Positions 9,045-19,628 of a stretch of 64,000 nt of DNA are shown one piece after another. Position numbers and translations under genes: made by a program. How positions within the stretch are numbered: the first letter of the stretch is position 1; every line of letters begins with the position of its first letter. The stretch comes from Mesorhizobium qingshengii (lineage in GTDB: Bacteria > Pseudomonadota > Alphaproteobacteria > Rhizobiales > Rhizobiaceae). The notes under the pieces were generated by a model that worked only from the letters and a program-made list of their open reading frames with translations, was not told the origin of the DNA and did no database searches. The stretch spans positions 248,001-312,000 of the forward strand of contig NZ_FMXM01000002.1 of the NCBI RefSeq assembly GCF_900103325.1, written 5' to 3'.

Positions 9045-9560
9045 TCAGAACGGGATTTCGTCATCCAGCTCGCGCGACGAACCGCCGCCACCCTTGGGAG
9101 CGCCGCCGCCACGATTGAAGCCTTCGCTCGGGCTGGACTGGCCGAAATCGGAACCACGGTTGCTGCCGCCACCGGAATAGCCGCCGACCTGGCCACCTTC
9201 GCCCTGCCCGCGCGCGTCGAGCATCTGCAGCTCGCCACGGAATTTCTGCAGAACGACTTCCGTCGTGTACTTGTCGTTGCCGGTCTGGTCCTGCCATTTG
9301 CGCGTCTGCAGCTGGCCCTCGACATAGACCTTCATGCCCTTCTTCAGATACTGCTCGGCCACCTTGGCGAGCTGGTCATTGAAGATGACGACGTTGTGCC
9401 ACTCGGTCTTCTCCTTGCGCTCGCCGGAATTCTTGTCACGCCAGCTTTCCGACGTCGCAATGCGAATGTTGACAACCGGCTCGCCGGAGTTCAGCCGGCG
9501 GACTTCAGGGTCCGCGCCGAGATTGCCGACCAGAATGACTTTGTTGACGCTACCCGCCAT
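9045..9560 (-). CDS. ssb: Single-stranded DNA-binding protein
   Basis: A 171-residue SSB. The N-terminal ~110 residues form the OB fold ([20 protein letters not shown], then [13 protein letters not shown] and [14 protein letters not shown]). The Gly/Ser-rich linker follows (about 115-160), and the acidic tip is DDEIPF, the docking peptide for RecO, PriA, exonuclease I and other partners. It coats single-stranded DNA during replication and repair. A perfect LexA-type direct repeat lies about 100 bases upstream, so it is probably damage-inducible. A strong terminator follows. Confidence 0.97.
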   Translation of the reverse strand: MAGSVNKVILVGNLGADPEVRRLNSGEPVVNIRIATSESWRDKNSGERKEKTEWHNVVIFNDQLAKVAEQYLKKGMKVYVEGQLQTRKWQDQTGNDKYTTEVVLQKFRGELQMLDARGQGEGGQVGGYSGGGSNRGSDFGQSSPSEGFNRGGGAPKGGGGSSRELDDEIPF

Positions 9561-9661
9561 CTTACTTCTCCGCGCTCATCCGAAACAATTTTTTATTGGC
9601 GCACCTTACAGGCTCCGGCCGAACCTCGCCTGCTGTGGCTGCCTTTTCCCACAAGGTTTTT

Positions 9662-9676
9662 GTTCCCTTTTCGTTC
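9662..9676 (-). promoter_or_regulatory. LexA (SOS) box upstream of ssb
   Basis: The plus strand reads GTTC-CCTTTTC-GTTC, which is GAAC-N7-GAAC on the ssb strand. This is an exact match to the direct-repeat LexA site known from alphaproteobacteria such as Rhizobium and Rhodobacter. It is 102 bases upstream of the ssb start codon and 109 bases before the divergent ArsR gene. Confidence 0.75.
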
Positions 9677-9760
9677 CTATATGCAGCACCGCTGATTGTC
9701 AAGGAATGGCAGCAATGCCCGAGCCCTCATATGGGTTTCAAAACAGTGCTTGCCAAATCG

Positions 9761-9776
9761 ATAAGTATCGACTTAT
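9761..9776 (+). promoter_or_regulatory. Inverted-repeat operator of the ArsR gene
   Basis: ATAAGT-ATCG-ACTTAT is a perfect 6-base inverted repeat with a 4-base spacer. It ends 8 bases before the ArsR start codon. Its size, AT-rich arms and position fit autoregulation by the ArsR-type protein encoded immediately downstream. Confidence 0.6.
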
Positions 9777-9784
9777 GTTTTGCC

Positions 9785-10099
9785 ATGATCGAAGCAGAGA
9801 TTTTCCGGGCCCTGGCCGACCCGACGCGCCGCGCCGTCTACGAGCGCCTCGCCACCAGCGAGATGAGCGTGTCGGAACTGCGCAGCGGCATGACGGTGTC
9901 GCAGCCGGCGGTGTCGCAGCATCTGGCGGTGCTGCGCGGCGCTGGCCTGGTGGTCGAGCGGCGGGCCGGCCGCAACGCCTACTACCGTGCCGATCCGCAA
10001 GGGCTTGCCCCCCTGCTCTCCTGGATCGAACGCTACCGGACCTTCTGGCCCGAGCGCATCGAGAGGCTGAAGGCGGTTTTGAAGGACATGGATCAATGA
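9785..10099 (+). CDS. ArsR/SmtB family transcriptional regulator
   Basis: A 104-residue winged-helix repressor starting MIEAEIFRALADPTRRAVYE, the classic ArsR opening. The recognition helix region is MTVSQPAVSQHLAVLRGAGL, and the wing is VVERRAGRNAYYRADPQGLA. The metal-binding ELCVC-type box of arsenic or zinc sensors is absent. It therefore belongs to the non-metal ArsR group that usually controls an adjacent SRPBCC protein. The start was set at 9785 because upstream in-frame sequence is not ArsR-like. The stop overlaps the start of the SRPBCC gene (ATGA), so the two are coupled. Confidence 0.92.
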   Translation: MIEAEIFRALADPTRRAVYERLATSEMSVSELRSGMTVSQPAVSQHLAVLRGAGLVVERRAGRNAYYRADPQGLAPLLSWIERYRTFWPERIERLKAVLKDMDQ

Positions 10100-10596
10100 A
10101 GGACACGGGATCAATGACCGGCGAAAGCCAAAGCGAAGTCGCTCCTGATGCACTCGAGTTCGAATATGACCTTGCCGAGCCGCCGGAAAAGGTGTGGCGG
10201 GCGCTGACTATGCCGGAACTGCTCGCCGCCTGGATGATGCCGAACGACATCAGGCCGGAGATCGGCAATCGTTTTGCCTTCGCCGGACCGGGTGCGCCGA
10301 TCGAATGCGAAATTCTCGACGCCGAGCCCGAACGACTTTTGCGTTATTCCTGGCGCGAGCGGCCGCAGCCAGGCGATGCCGCGCCGCAGGACCCGCTCGA
10401 CAGCACCGTCACCTTCACACTCGCCCGCACCATTTCCGGCGGCACGCATCTGCGCATTGTTCATGATGGCTTTGCTCGCAAGGCGATGCCCGCTGTTGCC
10501 ATGGCAGGCGCCGGCTGCCGGCTTTCGCTGGGGTTGCGCAAGGCCCGAAAACCCATCGCCGCGAACACGCCTCTGCTGATGCAGCGCGCGGCCTGA
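10096..10596 (+). CDS. SRPBCC/AHSA1 domain protein
   Basis: A 166-residue protein with the START/Bet v1-like fold of the AHSA1 family. Conserved features are FEYDLAEPPEKVWRALTMPE at the start, AAWMMPNDI, then ECEILDAEPERLLRYSW and VTFTLARTISGGTHLRIVHD. Such proteins hold a hydrophobic ligand in a deep pocket, and many in ArsR-linked pairs respond to xenobiotics or lipids; no ligand can be named. ATG 10096 overlaps the arsR stop. An in-frame ATG at 10114, preceded by AAGGA, is an alternative start. The C-terminus (LGLRKARKPIAANTPLLMQR) is divergent from typical members. Confidence 0.85.
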   Translation: MKDTGSMTGESQSEVAPDALEFEYDLAEPPEKVWRALTMPELLAAWMMPNDIRPEIGNRFAFAGPGAPIECEILDAEPERLLRYSWRERPQPGDAAPQDPLDSTVTFTLARTISGGTHLRIVHDGFARKAMPAVAMAGAGCRLSLGLRKARKPIAANTPLLMQRAA

Positions 10597-10617
10597 ACAA
10601 GGACAATGGAGAAGACT

Positions 10618-11223
10618 ATGAGCGGTGTTGCCAATCTGGTGCCGATGGTGATCGAGCAATCGAGCCGCGGCGAACGCGCCTTCGACATTTTCTCGCGGCT
10701 GCTGCGCGAGCGCATCGTCTTCATCAACGGCGAGATCAACGACGACGTCTCGGCGCTGGTCTGCGCGCAACTGCTGTCGCTGGAATCGGACAATCCCGAC
10801 AAGGAGATTTCGCTCTACATCAACTCGCCCGGCGGCGTGGTGACCAGCGGTTTCGCCATCTACGACACGATGCAATACATCAACTGCCCGGTGTCGACCG
10901 TGTGCATGGGCTTTGCCGCCTCGATGGCCTCGTTCCTGCTGATGGCCGGCACCGCCGGGCGGCGGATCTCCCTGCCGAACGCCACCATCCTGCTGCATCA
11001 GCCGCTGGGCGGATTCCAGGGTCAGGCCTCCGACATCCAGCGCCATGCCGAGCGCATCGGCCAGACGAAGCGGCACATGGCCGAACTCTATGCGCAGCAT
11101 TGCGGCCGCACCTATGAGGAGGTCGAACGCACACTCGATCGCGACCACTTCATGACGGCCAGCGAGGCCCAGGCCTGGGGCATCGTCGACCATGTTTTCG
11201 ATACGCGCAAAAAGGCGGCGTGA
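10618..11223 (+). CDS. clpP: ATP-dependent Clp protease proteolytic subunit (ClpP paralogue)
   Basis: A 201-residue ClpP. The serine-protease triad is intact: Ser102 in [11 protein letters not shown], His127 in [10 protein letters not shown] and Asp176 in LDRDHFM. The handle region [15 protein letters not shown] is also present. ClpP forms tetradecameric barrels that degrade unfolded proteins fed by ClpA or ClpX. No clpX or lon lies beside it, and the active-site helix reads GFAASMAS rather than the usual GQAASMGA. It is therefore probably a secondary paralogue and not the main clpP of a clpP-clpX-lon cluster. ATG 10618 has GGAG at 10608-10611; ATG 10606 is less likely. Confidence 0.9.
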   Translation: MSGVANLVPMVIEQSSRGERAFDIFSRLLRERIVFINGEINDDVSALVCAQLLSLESDNPDKEISLYINSPGGVVTSGFAIYDTMQYINCPVSTVCMGFAASMASFLLMAGTAGRRISLPNATILLHQPLGGFQGQASDIQRHAERIGQTKRHMAELYAQHCGRTYEEVERTLDRDHFMTASEAQAWGIVDHVFDTRKKAA

Positions 11224-11323
11224 CGGCGCGCAGCCGCCGAGCTGAACCGAGGTCGATCGACCAACGGCGATTTTTGCCGCCGCCGCTCTGGTTTCAGCCC
11301 GGTCGCGGCACTATAGTTGGCCA

Positions 11324-11620
11324 ATGCTCCTCAAGGTTTCACGCACTGGTTTGAACCGGCTGATTGCTGGCGTTGCCGCCGCGGCCATGACGTGCTGCGC
11401 TGCCTTTGCCGAAGACAGTTCGGCAAATCCACAGCAAGGAGCCCTGCCCGGCGTGACAAGCGATTATCGCATCGCCAAGCCGGCCCCCGAGCCCGAACCC
11501 GACGATGCGGTCCCCAGCAATGGGAACGGCCAGTTCAAGATCGGCGATACCGATGTCAGGATTTCCGGCAGCATCACTATCGATATGGGCGCTGGTGCAA
11601 CCGGGCTGCCGCGTCACTGA
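11324..11620 (+). CDS. Small exported protein, function unknown
   Basis: A 98-residue ORF with a clear signal peptide: a basic n-region (MLLKVSRTGLNR), a hydrophobic core (LIAGVAAAAMTCC), and a likely cleavage after AAFA before EDSS. The mature part is short and Pro/Glu-rich (KPAPEPEPDDAVPSNGNG), then DTDVRISGSITIDMGAG. No domain was recognised. An intrinsic terminator lies about 30 bases after the stop, which supports it being a separate transcription unit. Confidence 0.65.
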   Translation: MLLKVSRTGLNRLIAGVAAAAMTCCAAFAEDSSANPQQGALPGVTSDYRIAKPAPEPEPDDAVPSNGNGQFKIGDTDVRISGSITIDMGAGATGLPRH

Positions 11621-11651
11621 CGTTGCGCATGCAAGGGGGACTGTAGCGCAA

Positions 11652-11694
11652 AAAAACAGCCCCGCCGTGCTTTGAGCAACGGACGGGGCTTTTC
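11652..11694. terminator. Intrinsic terminator after the small exported-protein gene
   Basis: AGCCCCG ... CGGGGCT form a GC-rich stem (arms about 11658-11664 and 11684-11690) with an inner CCGT/ACGG pairing. It is followed by TTTT on the plus strand and preceded by a run of A, so it could act in both directions. Confidence 0.75.
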
Positions 11695-12313
11695 TGGATC
11701 TAAAATCCATATTTTACCGGGAGTGTACTGCCGGCGTTTGATTTCGGATGCTTCGCGGCATTCAACCGACGATCCGACTAGCAGTCTCTGATTTTTGTGG
11801 GATATGGCAGGTCACGGTTTGTCGGGCGGCGCAAACGCCTGGCCCTGGCACTTATGCCTGCCGCGGCTCCAGCGACACGTGGAGCCTCAAGGGACTGTCC
11901 GGTGGCGTCATGCTCCGCTCCTTGTCCGTTGCGACGTTGTCGTCCCGAAGCGCTAATCGCGAATGCCTGCGGCGTCTCGCAGACCGCCTTTGAGCGGCGA
12001 GGCCATCGAAAGACGGCCGGCTCCGTTGACTGTCGGAGTCTGCTCCCCTGAGTCGGGGACGTCAACCTTTCAATAGCCGATTACGAAAAATGTGATCGCC
12101 AGGCCCGCCGACCAACATGGGATGCACAGCTTTTGTCAGGAGCATGTTCGGCCTTTGTTCTTTCTGCTTGCCCCTTCGCGCGAAAGACGGTTAAACGCTT
12201 CTGATCGAGAGTTTGTGGCGTCTCTCGACGTGGCGGCAAAAAGACCTACATAGGGGATGGCCGGGAGATACCCGCCAATCCCACGAATTCCAGATTTGAG
12301 GCGGCGACCGGCG
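11695..12313. other. Intergenic region with no convincing gene; contains the uvrA control region
   Basis: About 620 bases between the terminator and uvrA. Short frames exist on both strands (for example 11778-12065 minus), but none has a recognisable product or a good ribosome binding site. The segment around 11940-12050 contains several short inverted repeats (GCCGGCCGTC, GAGGCCATCG) that might fold, but no named RNA family was recognised. The only clear element is the SOS box at 12146-12160. A small RNA gene here cannot be excluded. Confidence 0.5.
12146..12160 (+). promoter_or_regulatory. LexA (SOS) box upstream of uvrA
   Basis: GTTC-GGCCTTT-GTTC, an exact direct-repeat match to the alphaproteobacterial LexA site, 153 bases before the uvrA ATG in the intergenic region. 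It places uvrA in the SOS regulon. Confidence 0.75.
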
Positions 12314-15235
<2,922 letters not shown>

Positions 15236-15269
15236 TGGTCGAACCGGCTGGCGCCTGGAGAGCTTTTGA

Positions 15270-15740
15270 ATGACCATCAGAAGAGCGCTTGCCGGTGATC
15301 TCCAAACTGTCATCTCGCTGACTACGGCGGCCTACGCGCCCTACACCGCGCTGTTCGGTGCACCGCCGATCCCGGTCACCGAGGATTATGCGCCGCGCAT
15401 CGCGCGCGGTGAGGTCTGGCTCTTGGAGAATGGCGGGGAGTTGGCTGGACTGCTGACGCTCGAACGGCATGACGATCACGCGATGATCTTCTCCGTTGCC
15501 GTCGCCCCCGGCTTTCAGGGCAAAGGTTTCGGCATCGCGCTGCTCAAGCACGCGGATGAGCAAACCCGCCTGTGGGGCTTGCCCGAGGTGCGGCTCTACA
15601 CCAACGCCAGGATGGAGCGGAACATCGCGCTCTACCTGGCCTACGGTTTCCACGAAACGGGTCGCCGGCCCAATCCCTACCGGCCAGGATGGATGCTCGT
15701 CGACATGGCAAAACCGGTCGACGAAACCACGACGGCCTGA
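15270..15740 (+). CDS. GNAT family N-acetyltransferase
   Basis: A 156-residue GNAT enzyme that would transfer an acetyl group from acetyl-CoA to an amine. It starts MTIRRALAGDLQTVISLTTA. The acetyl-CoA-binding motif A is visible as VAVAPGFQGKGFGIALLKHA (the QGKGFG pyrophosphate loop), followed by motif B with LYTNARMERNIALYLAYGFH. The substrate is unknown. It lies 34 bases after uvrA and 24 bases before the DUF72 gene on the same strand, so the three may be co-transcribed. Confidence 0.9.
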   Translation: MTIRRALAGDLQTVISLTTAAYAPYTALFGAPPIPVTEDYAPRIARGEVWLLENGGELAGLLTLERHDDHAMIFSVAVAPGFQGKGFGIALLKHADEQTRLWGLPEVRLYTNARMERNIALYLAYGFHETGRRPNPYRPGWMLVDMAKPVDETTTA

Positions 15741-15764
15741 TTTTTCTGAACACGGGAGGATGAC

Positions 15765-16568
15765 ATGAGCAAATCGGGAAAGATCCGCGCCGGCATGGGC
15801 GGCTGGACCTTCGAGCCCTGGGACACGTCCTTCTATCCCGACAAACTGTCGAAGGCGAAGCAACTGCACTATGCCAGCCGGCAAGTGCCGAGCATCGAGG
15901 TCAACGGCACCTATTATTCGAGCTTCAAGGAGCCGACCTTCGTCAAATGGGCAAGCGAGGCGCCGGACGGATTCGTCTATGCGCTGAAGGGCAACCGCTT
16001 CGTCACCAACCGCCGCGTGCTCGGCGAGGCCGGCGAATCGATGATGCGTTTCCTTGGCTCGGGCGTTGCCGCACTCGGCGAAAAGCTCGGACCGATCCTG
16101 TGGCAGTTCGCGCCGACCAAGAAATTCGATCCCGATGATTTCGAAGCCTTTCTGAAACTGCTTCCGGCAAAGCAGGACGGTGTTGCGCTGCGCCATGCGG
16201 TCGAGGTCCGCAACGACAGCTTCATCGTGCCGGAATTCGCCGCGCTTGCCCGCAAATACAAGGCGGCAATCGTCTATGCCGACCATGCCAAATATCCTGC
16301 AATCGCCGATGTCACCGGCGATTTCATCTATGCCCGGCTGCAGACCGGTAGCGATGACAATCCGGACTGCTACACGCCGAAAGGTCTCGATGAGTGGGCA
16401 GCGCGAGCAAAGACATGGGCAGAGGGCAAGGTGCCAACCGACCTGCCGCGCGCCGATCCCGCCACCGAGGCGCCCGTGCAGCCACGCGACGTGTTCGTCT
16501 ACTTCATCACCGAGGGCAAGGTCCGCGCGCCGTTCGGGGCGATGGCGCTGATGAAACGCGTGAGCTAG
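15765..16568 (+). CDS. DUF72 domain-containing protein
   Basis: A 267-residue protein of the DUF72 (YecE-like) family, predicted TIM barrel. Diagnostic stretches are IRAGMGGWTFEPWDTSFYP at the start, SIEVNGTYYSSFKEPTFVKW, YALKGNRFVTNRRVL, LWQFAPTKKFDP and EVRNDSFI. The biochemical role of the family is unknown. An AGGA-type ribosome binding site (GGGAGGATGAC) precedes the ATG. It probably shares a transcript with the GNAT gene upstream and is followed by a hairpin repeat in the 200-base gap before the GGDEF gene. Confidence 0.9.
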   Translation: MSKSGKIRAGMGGWTFEPWDTSFYPDKLSKAKQLHYASRQVPSIEVNGTYYSSFKEPTFVKWASEAPDGFVYALKGNRFVTNRRVLGEAGESMMRFLGSGVAALGEKLGPILWQFAPTKKFDPDDFEAFLKLLPAKQDGVALRHAVEVRNDSFIVPEFAALARKYKAAIVYADHAKYPAIADVTGDFIYARLQTGSDDNPDCYTPKGLDEWAARAKTWAEGKVPTDLPRADPATEAPVQPRDVFVYFITEGKVRAPFGAMALMKRVS

Positions 16569-16606
16569 AGGGCGGGGACGACTGCCCTTCAGCTTCTTCT
16601 CTTTAG

Positions 16607-16647
16607 CATCGGATCCCAAAACCGGTTTCCACTTTGAGTCAGATGCT
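16607..16647. repeat. Imperfect palindromic intergenic element
   Basis: GCATCGGATCCCAAA ... TTTGAGTCAGATGC forms an imperfect stem around the core ACCGGTTTCCAC. Short elements with the core AAACCGGTTTCCACTTT are familiar in Mesorhizobium and related genomes, so this is probably one copy of a dispersed palindromic repeat. It lies 39 bases after the DUF72 gene. Confidence 0.5.
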
Positions 16648-16768
16648 TTGACGCAGCGGAATCGCGCATCTTCGCCCTCATCGTAACCTTATCGATACCT
16701 CCTTGCTGCATGAATCCAGCGCGGCCAAGTCGCATATCCGGGACCGCCGCGGGCAAGGAACGAGGGGC

Positions 16769-17920
16769 ATGTCGCTCGACTACAACTCACTTCTGCTGGC
16801 AGTTGGTTTTTCGGCTGCCTGCCTGAGCCTGACGTTGTTCGGCACGTGGCTGACCGCTCGTACGGATAAGTTCCTGCTGACATGGGCGATCAGCGCATTG
16901 CTGGTGGTCGGCGACGTCTTCACCTACGACGCCTATATCGCCACGCCCGGACGTATCCTTGGGTTGGCCGCCTTCACCTTGCTGCTTGTCGGCTTCTCGA
17001 TGATGCTTGGCGCTGCCCATCAGTTCAGAAGCGGCGGCTCACCCATGCCACGTATCCTGATGGGCAGCGGCATTTCGCTTGCGGTGACGCTGCCGCCCAT
17101 GGCGTTAGGCTATGACGGTCTCGGTTTCATGTTCGAGAACCTGTTCGCCGCGCTGCTCTTGTTCGCGACGGCCGCCGAATACTGGAAGGGGCGTGCCGAG
17201 GCACCTGCCCTGGCGATCGGTGCCGCCGCGCTCTATTCGGCCACGGCCATATCCTTCGTGCTGTGCGCGGCGGTTCTGGCATGGGATGGCAGACTGATCC
17301 TTGGACATGCACCAAGCAACTGGGCAGAGGATCTGAGTCTCATCGTCGTCATCGCCAGCATGACAGGTATCGGCGCATTGTCGCTGGCGCTCAATCAGGG
17401 ACGCTTGGCCAGGCATCACCGCCGCAATGCGCTGACCGATCCCTTGACCGGCCTGCTTAACCGCCGCGCCTTGTTCGACCTGCATGGCAATGTACCGGTC
17501 GGCGCATTCACCGCTGTGGTCGTGTTCGATCTCGACAGCTTCAAGGCCATCAACGATGAATTTGGCCACGCCGCGGGTGATGAAGTCCTGAAGGTATTTG
17601 CCGGCGAACTCGCCGCCAATCTTCGGCCGACCGATGTCGCCGCACGCATGGGCGGCGAGGAATTCGCGCTGGTGTTGAAACGGACCTTGCCCGAAACGGT
17701 GGAGGCCACCGCCGAGGCAATACGGGCAGCTTTCGCCGCGTACCGCATCGAAACCGAGGCCGGACCCCTGACATGCACGGTCAGCGCTGGATTTGCTTTC
17801 GGCACCAAGGAAGGCCTCAGCTTCGACAAGGTGCTCAGCGCCGCCGACAAAGCGCTCTACGCCGCCAAGCGCGGCGGCCGCAACCGGGTCACCGCCTCGG
17901 CATTGCGCCGCGCGGGCTAG
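16769..17920 (+). CDS. Membrane-anchored diguanylate cyclase (GGDEF domain)
   Basis: A 383-residue protein with a 5-7 span membrane sensor region (residues ~5-215) and a C-terminal GGDEF domain. The domain begins at NALTDPLTGLLNRRALFD. Metal and substrate residues are seen in VVFDLDSFKAINDEFGHAAGD, the active site is GGEEF, and the allosteric I-site RxxD (RPTD) lies five residues before it, so product inhibition is likely. It would make cyclic di-GMP from two GTP. ATG 16769 is preceded by GAGGGG. No EAL domain is present. Confidence 0.9.
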   Translation: MSLDYNSLLLAVGFSAACLSLTLFGTWLTARTDKFLLTWAISALLVVGDVFTYDAYIATPGRILGLAAFTLLLVGFSMMLGAAHQFRSGGSPMPRILMGSGISLAVTLPPMALGYDGLGFMFENLFAALLLFATAAEYWKGRAEAPALAIGAAALYSATAISFVLCAAVLAWDGRLILGHAPSNWAEDLSLIVVIASMTGIGALSLALNQGRLARHHRRNALTDPLTGLLNRRALFDLHGNVPVGAFTAVVVFDLDSFKAINDEFGHAAGDEVLKVFAGELAANLRPTDVAARMGGEEFALVLKRTLPETVEATAEAIRAAFAAYRIETEAGPLTCTVSAGFAFGTKEGLSFDKVLSAADKALYAAKRGGRNRVTASALRRAG

Positions 17921-17931
17921 AGTGGTCGGCC

Positions 17932-18540
17932 TTATTGCCAATTATCCGTGACCTCCCGCATGGTCACTGCCTCGACCTGCTCACTGAACCGCGAACAATA
18001 GAGTTCCATCAGTGCGTCGTGCGTCTCATCTGCAGAACTGCAGATGGCGTCGGTGACGAGAACAACGCGAAAGCCACGATCGATGGCGCCAAGTACGGTG
18101 GCGAGCACACAGACGTCGGTTTCACCTCCCGTAATCACCAAGGTATTTACGGCTGAGCCATGCAGTAGGGCGTCGAGGTGCCCTTCAGTCCATGGCGAAT
18201 AGACACGCTTGTCGACAAGTTTGGCCGGCGGCACAAAACGTCGAAGTTGAGGCATGAGCTCGATCAGACCTGGGTCGATACGTGAAAGCGTCACTTCCGC
18301 CCATCGGCGATAGTAGCTCGCCCACATTCCAGGGCCCTCGCCCGGACGCTTGGCGGGAATAAAGCGGGTGAAAAGTGTTCGCTCCGGCTGTCTGGCGACC
18401 AGCTCCTCTATGGCCGGCACGACTTTCTCGGTCCATGGCACGGCCCAAGGCCCATCCACTCCGAACAGGCGCTGCATGTCGACGCAGACATGCAGGCAGT
18501 TTTCGCCAAGAGGTCCGTGAACTAACCCTCGTGCGGCCAC
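17932..18540 (-). CDS. Isochorismatase-like cysteine hydrolase
   Basis: A 202-residue enzyme of the isochorismatase/nicotinamidase superfamily. The catalytic triad is readable as Asp21 (CVDMQRLF), Lys111 (LVDKRVYSPW) and Cys144 (GGETDVCVLAT). The cis-peptide region GGETD before the Cys is typical. Members hydrolyse nicotinamide, isochorismate, biuret or other amides, and the substrate is not clear here. The start codon is GTG (18540). It lies 11 bases from the convergent GGDEF gene and is the first gene of an accessory patch of small genes reaching 20.9 kb. Confidence 0.88.
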   Translation of the reverse strand: MAARGLVHGPLGENCLHVCVDMQRLFGVDGPWAVPWTEKVVPAIEELVARQPERTLFTRFIPAKRPGEGPGMWASYYRRWAEVTLSRIDPGLIELMPQLRRFVPPAKLVDKRVYSPWTEGHLDALLHGSAVNTLVITGGETDVCVLATVLGAIDRGFRVVLVTDAICSSADETHDALMELYCSRFSEQVEAVTMREVTDNWQ

Positions 18541-18603
18541 GGCTGGTCTCCATCAACCATGCCCTGCCGACTAGCCTGCCTGGCCGCTCTCGCCTCGGCC
18601 ACG

Positions 18604-19071
18604 TCAACCACAGAGGAGCTCGCCGTTTTCGCTGGATACACGAACCAGCCAACCGGACAGATCGTCCGGGCCGGTCTGCAAGTCGACCAGTAGATCGACT
18701 GCACAGCGGATTGCCTCCGACCGGGCGGCATCAAGGCTCGGCATCCTGGACGGAGGTATCCGTCGGATGGCCTCTCCGTCGCGATATTCAAAGATATACG
18801 CATCACCAATCCCGTCACTTGCCGCCGTGACGGCAAGCTCATCAAAATTGCCGTTGCTATTCGCATCATAGTCGTTAGCGGCAAGGCCGAACGTAGCAGT
18901 CTGAACCAGGATCGCCTTGGCGCGAGTTAGCACGTCTTCCTCGCTCTTTCCGTCGGAACCAGCCATGTCCACGATGACACATTCACTGCCCTCACCGTGG
19001 AACATGACGCGACGGACCGACCGACCATCTAGGGCCGCGGCATTCGTGACTTCGGTTCGAATGATTTGCAC
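18604..19071 (-). CDS. DUF6894-like protein with an extra N-terminal domain
   Basis: A 155-residue soluble protein. The C-terminal half (YIFEYRDGEAIRRIPPSRMP, then AARSEAIRCAVDLLVDLQ and WLVRVSSENGELL) resembles DUF6894, a small rhizobial family of unknown role. The N-terminal ~60 residues are unrecognised. Between them lies an acidic Asp/Asn loop, DYDANSNGNFDELAVTAAS, which looks like a calcium-binding FG-GAP or EF-hand-like turn. GTG 19071 was chosen because GGAG lies 6 bases before it. Neighbours are stress-type small genes. Confidence 0.6.
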   Translation of the reverse strand: MQIIRTEVTNAAALDGRSVRRVMFHGEGSECVIVDMAGSDGKSEEDVLTRAKAILVQTATFGLAANDYDANSNGNFDELAVTAASDGIGDAYIFEYRDGEAIRRIPPSRMPSLDAARSEAIRCAVDLLVDLQTGPDDLSGWLVRVSSENGELLCG

Positions 19072-19131
19072 GGCGGACTCCTGTCTTCCTCACAAAATCG
19101 GGGCCGACCGCAGCCAAGCCCTATTTGATCT

Positions 19132-19416
19132 TCAATCCTGATGCTCCGGCATCTCTTTGAGCTGATCCTTCGTCCATGTGGTGACCGCGTGAACATCGCC
19201 GGCCTCGTCACGCATGAAGTCCAACTGGTTGGCAGGCACAGCAACAGGTTTTGCCCCCATGCCGAGGAAGCCGCCCACATCGATGACGACCTGGCTGCCG
19301 TGCAGATGGGAGACCGTCCCGACCTTCTCGTCGTCGGCGGCGTAGATGGTCGCGCCGTCGAGTATCTCGGAGGTCAACTCATTGCCGGAAAGGCGTACGT
19401 GGTTGGTGTGATCCAT
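19132..19416 (-). CDS. PRC-barrel domain protein
   Basis: A 94-residue protein consisting almost wholly of a PRC-barrel: LDGATIYAADDEKVGTVSHL, VVIDVGGFLGMGAKPVAVP and a helical tail. PRC-barrels occur in photosynthetic reaction centre H subunits and in RimM, and as stand-alone stress proteins in rhizobia. Their molecular role is usually a binding scaffold. ATG 19416 is preceded by AGGAGA, 9 bases away; an upstream in-frame start would add 26 residues with no barrel character. Confidence 0.85.
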   Translation of the reverse strand: MDHTNHVRLSGNELTSEILDGATIYAADDEKVGTVSHLHGSQVVIDVGGFLGMGAKPVAVPANQLDFMRDEAGDVHAVTTWTKDQLKEMPEHQD

Positions 19417-19628
19417 GGCTGCATCTCCTGTTGTGTGGAACTGTTGCAACCTGCGACACGACGAACAGTTCCGCGTGGATCGGTGCCGCGTCACAAAATT
19501 CGGAGGCAGACCTCCATTCTGAGGTCTCGGTCAGCGCCGATGCGTTTCAAGCGCAGCTGAACCAGCGGATCGCTCGGCATCCGGCATGAACCACTTCATC
19601 GCCGCAGGCTAAAATCCAACCTGCCAAC

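Noticed and set aside
9334..10095. Extension of the SRPBCC frame upstream through the ArsR gene and ssb
   Set aside because: The sequence is not SRPBCC-like and overlaps two well-supported genes; the true start overlaps the ArsR stop.
11778..12065. Possible small genes in the gap before uvrA
   Set aside because: Frames on both strands are Arg/Ser-rich, lack ribosome binding sites and have no recognisable family.
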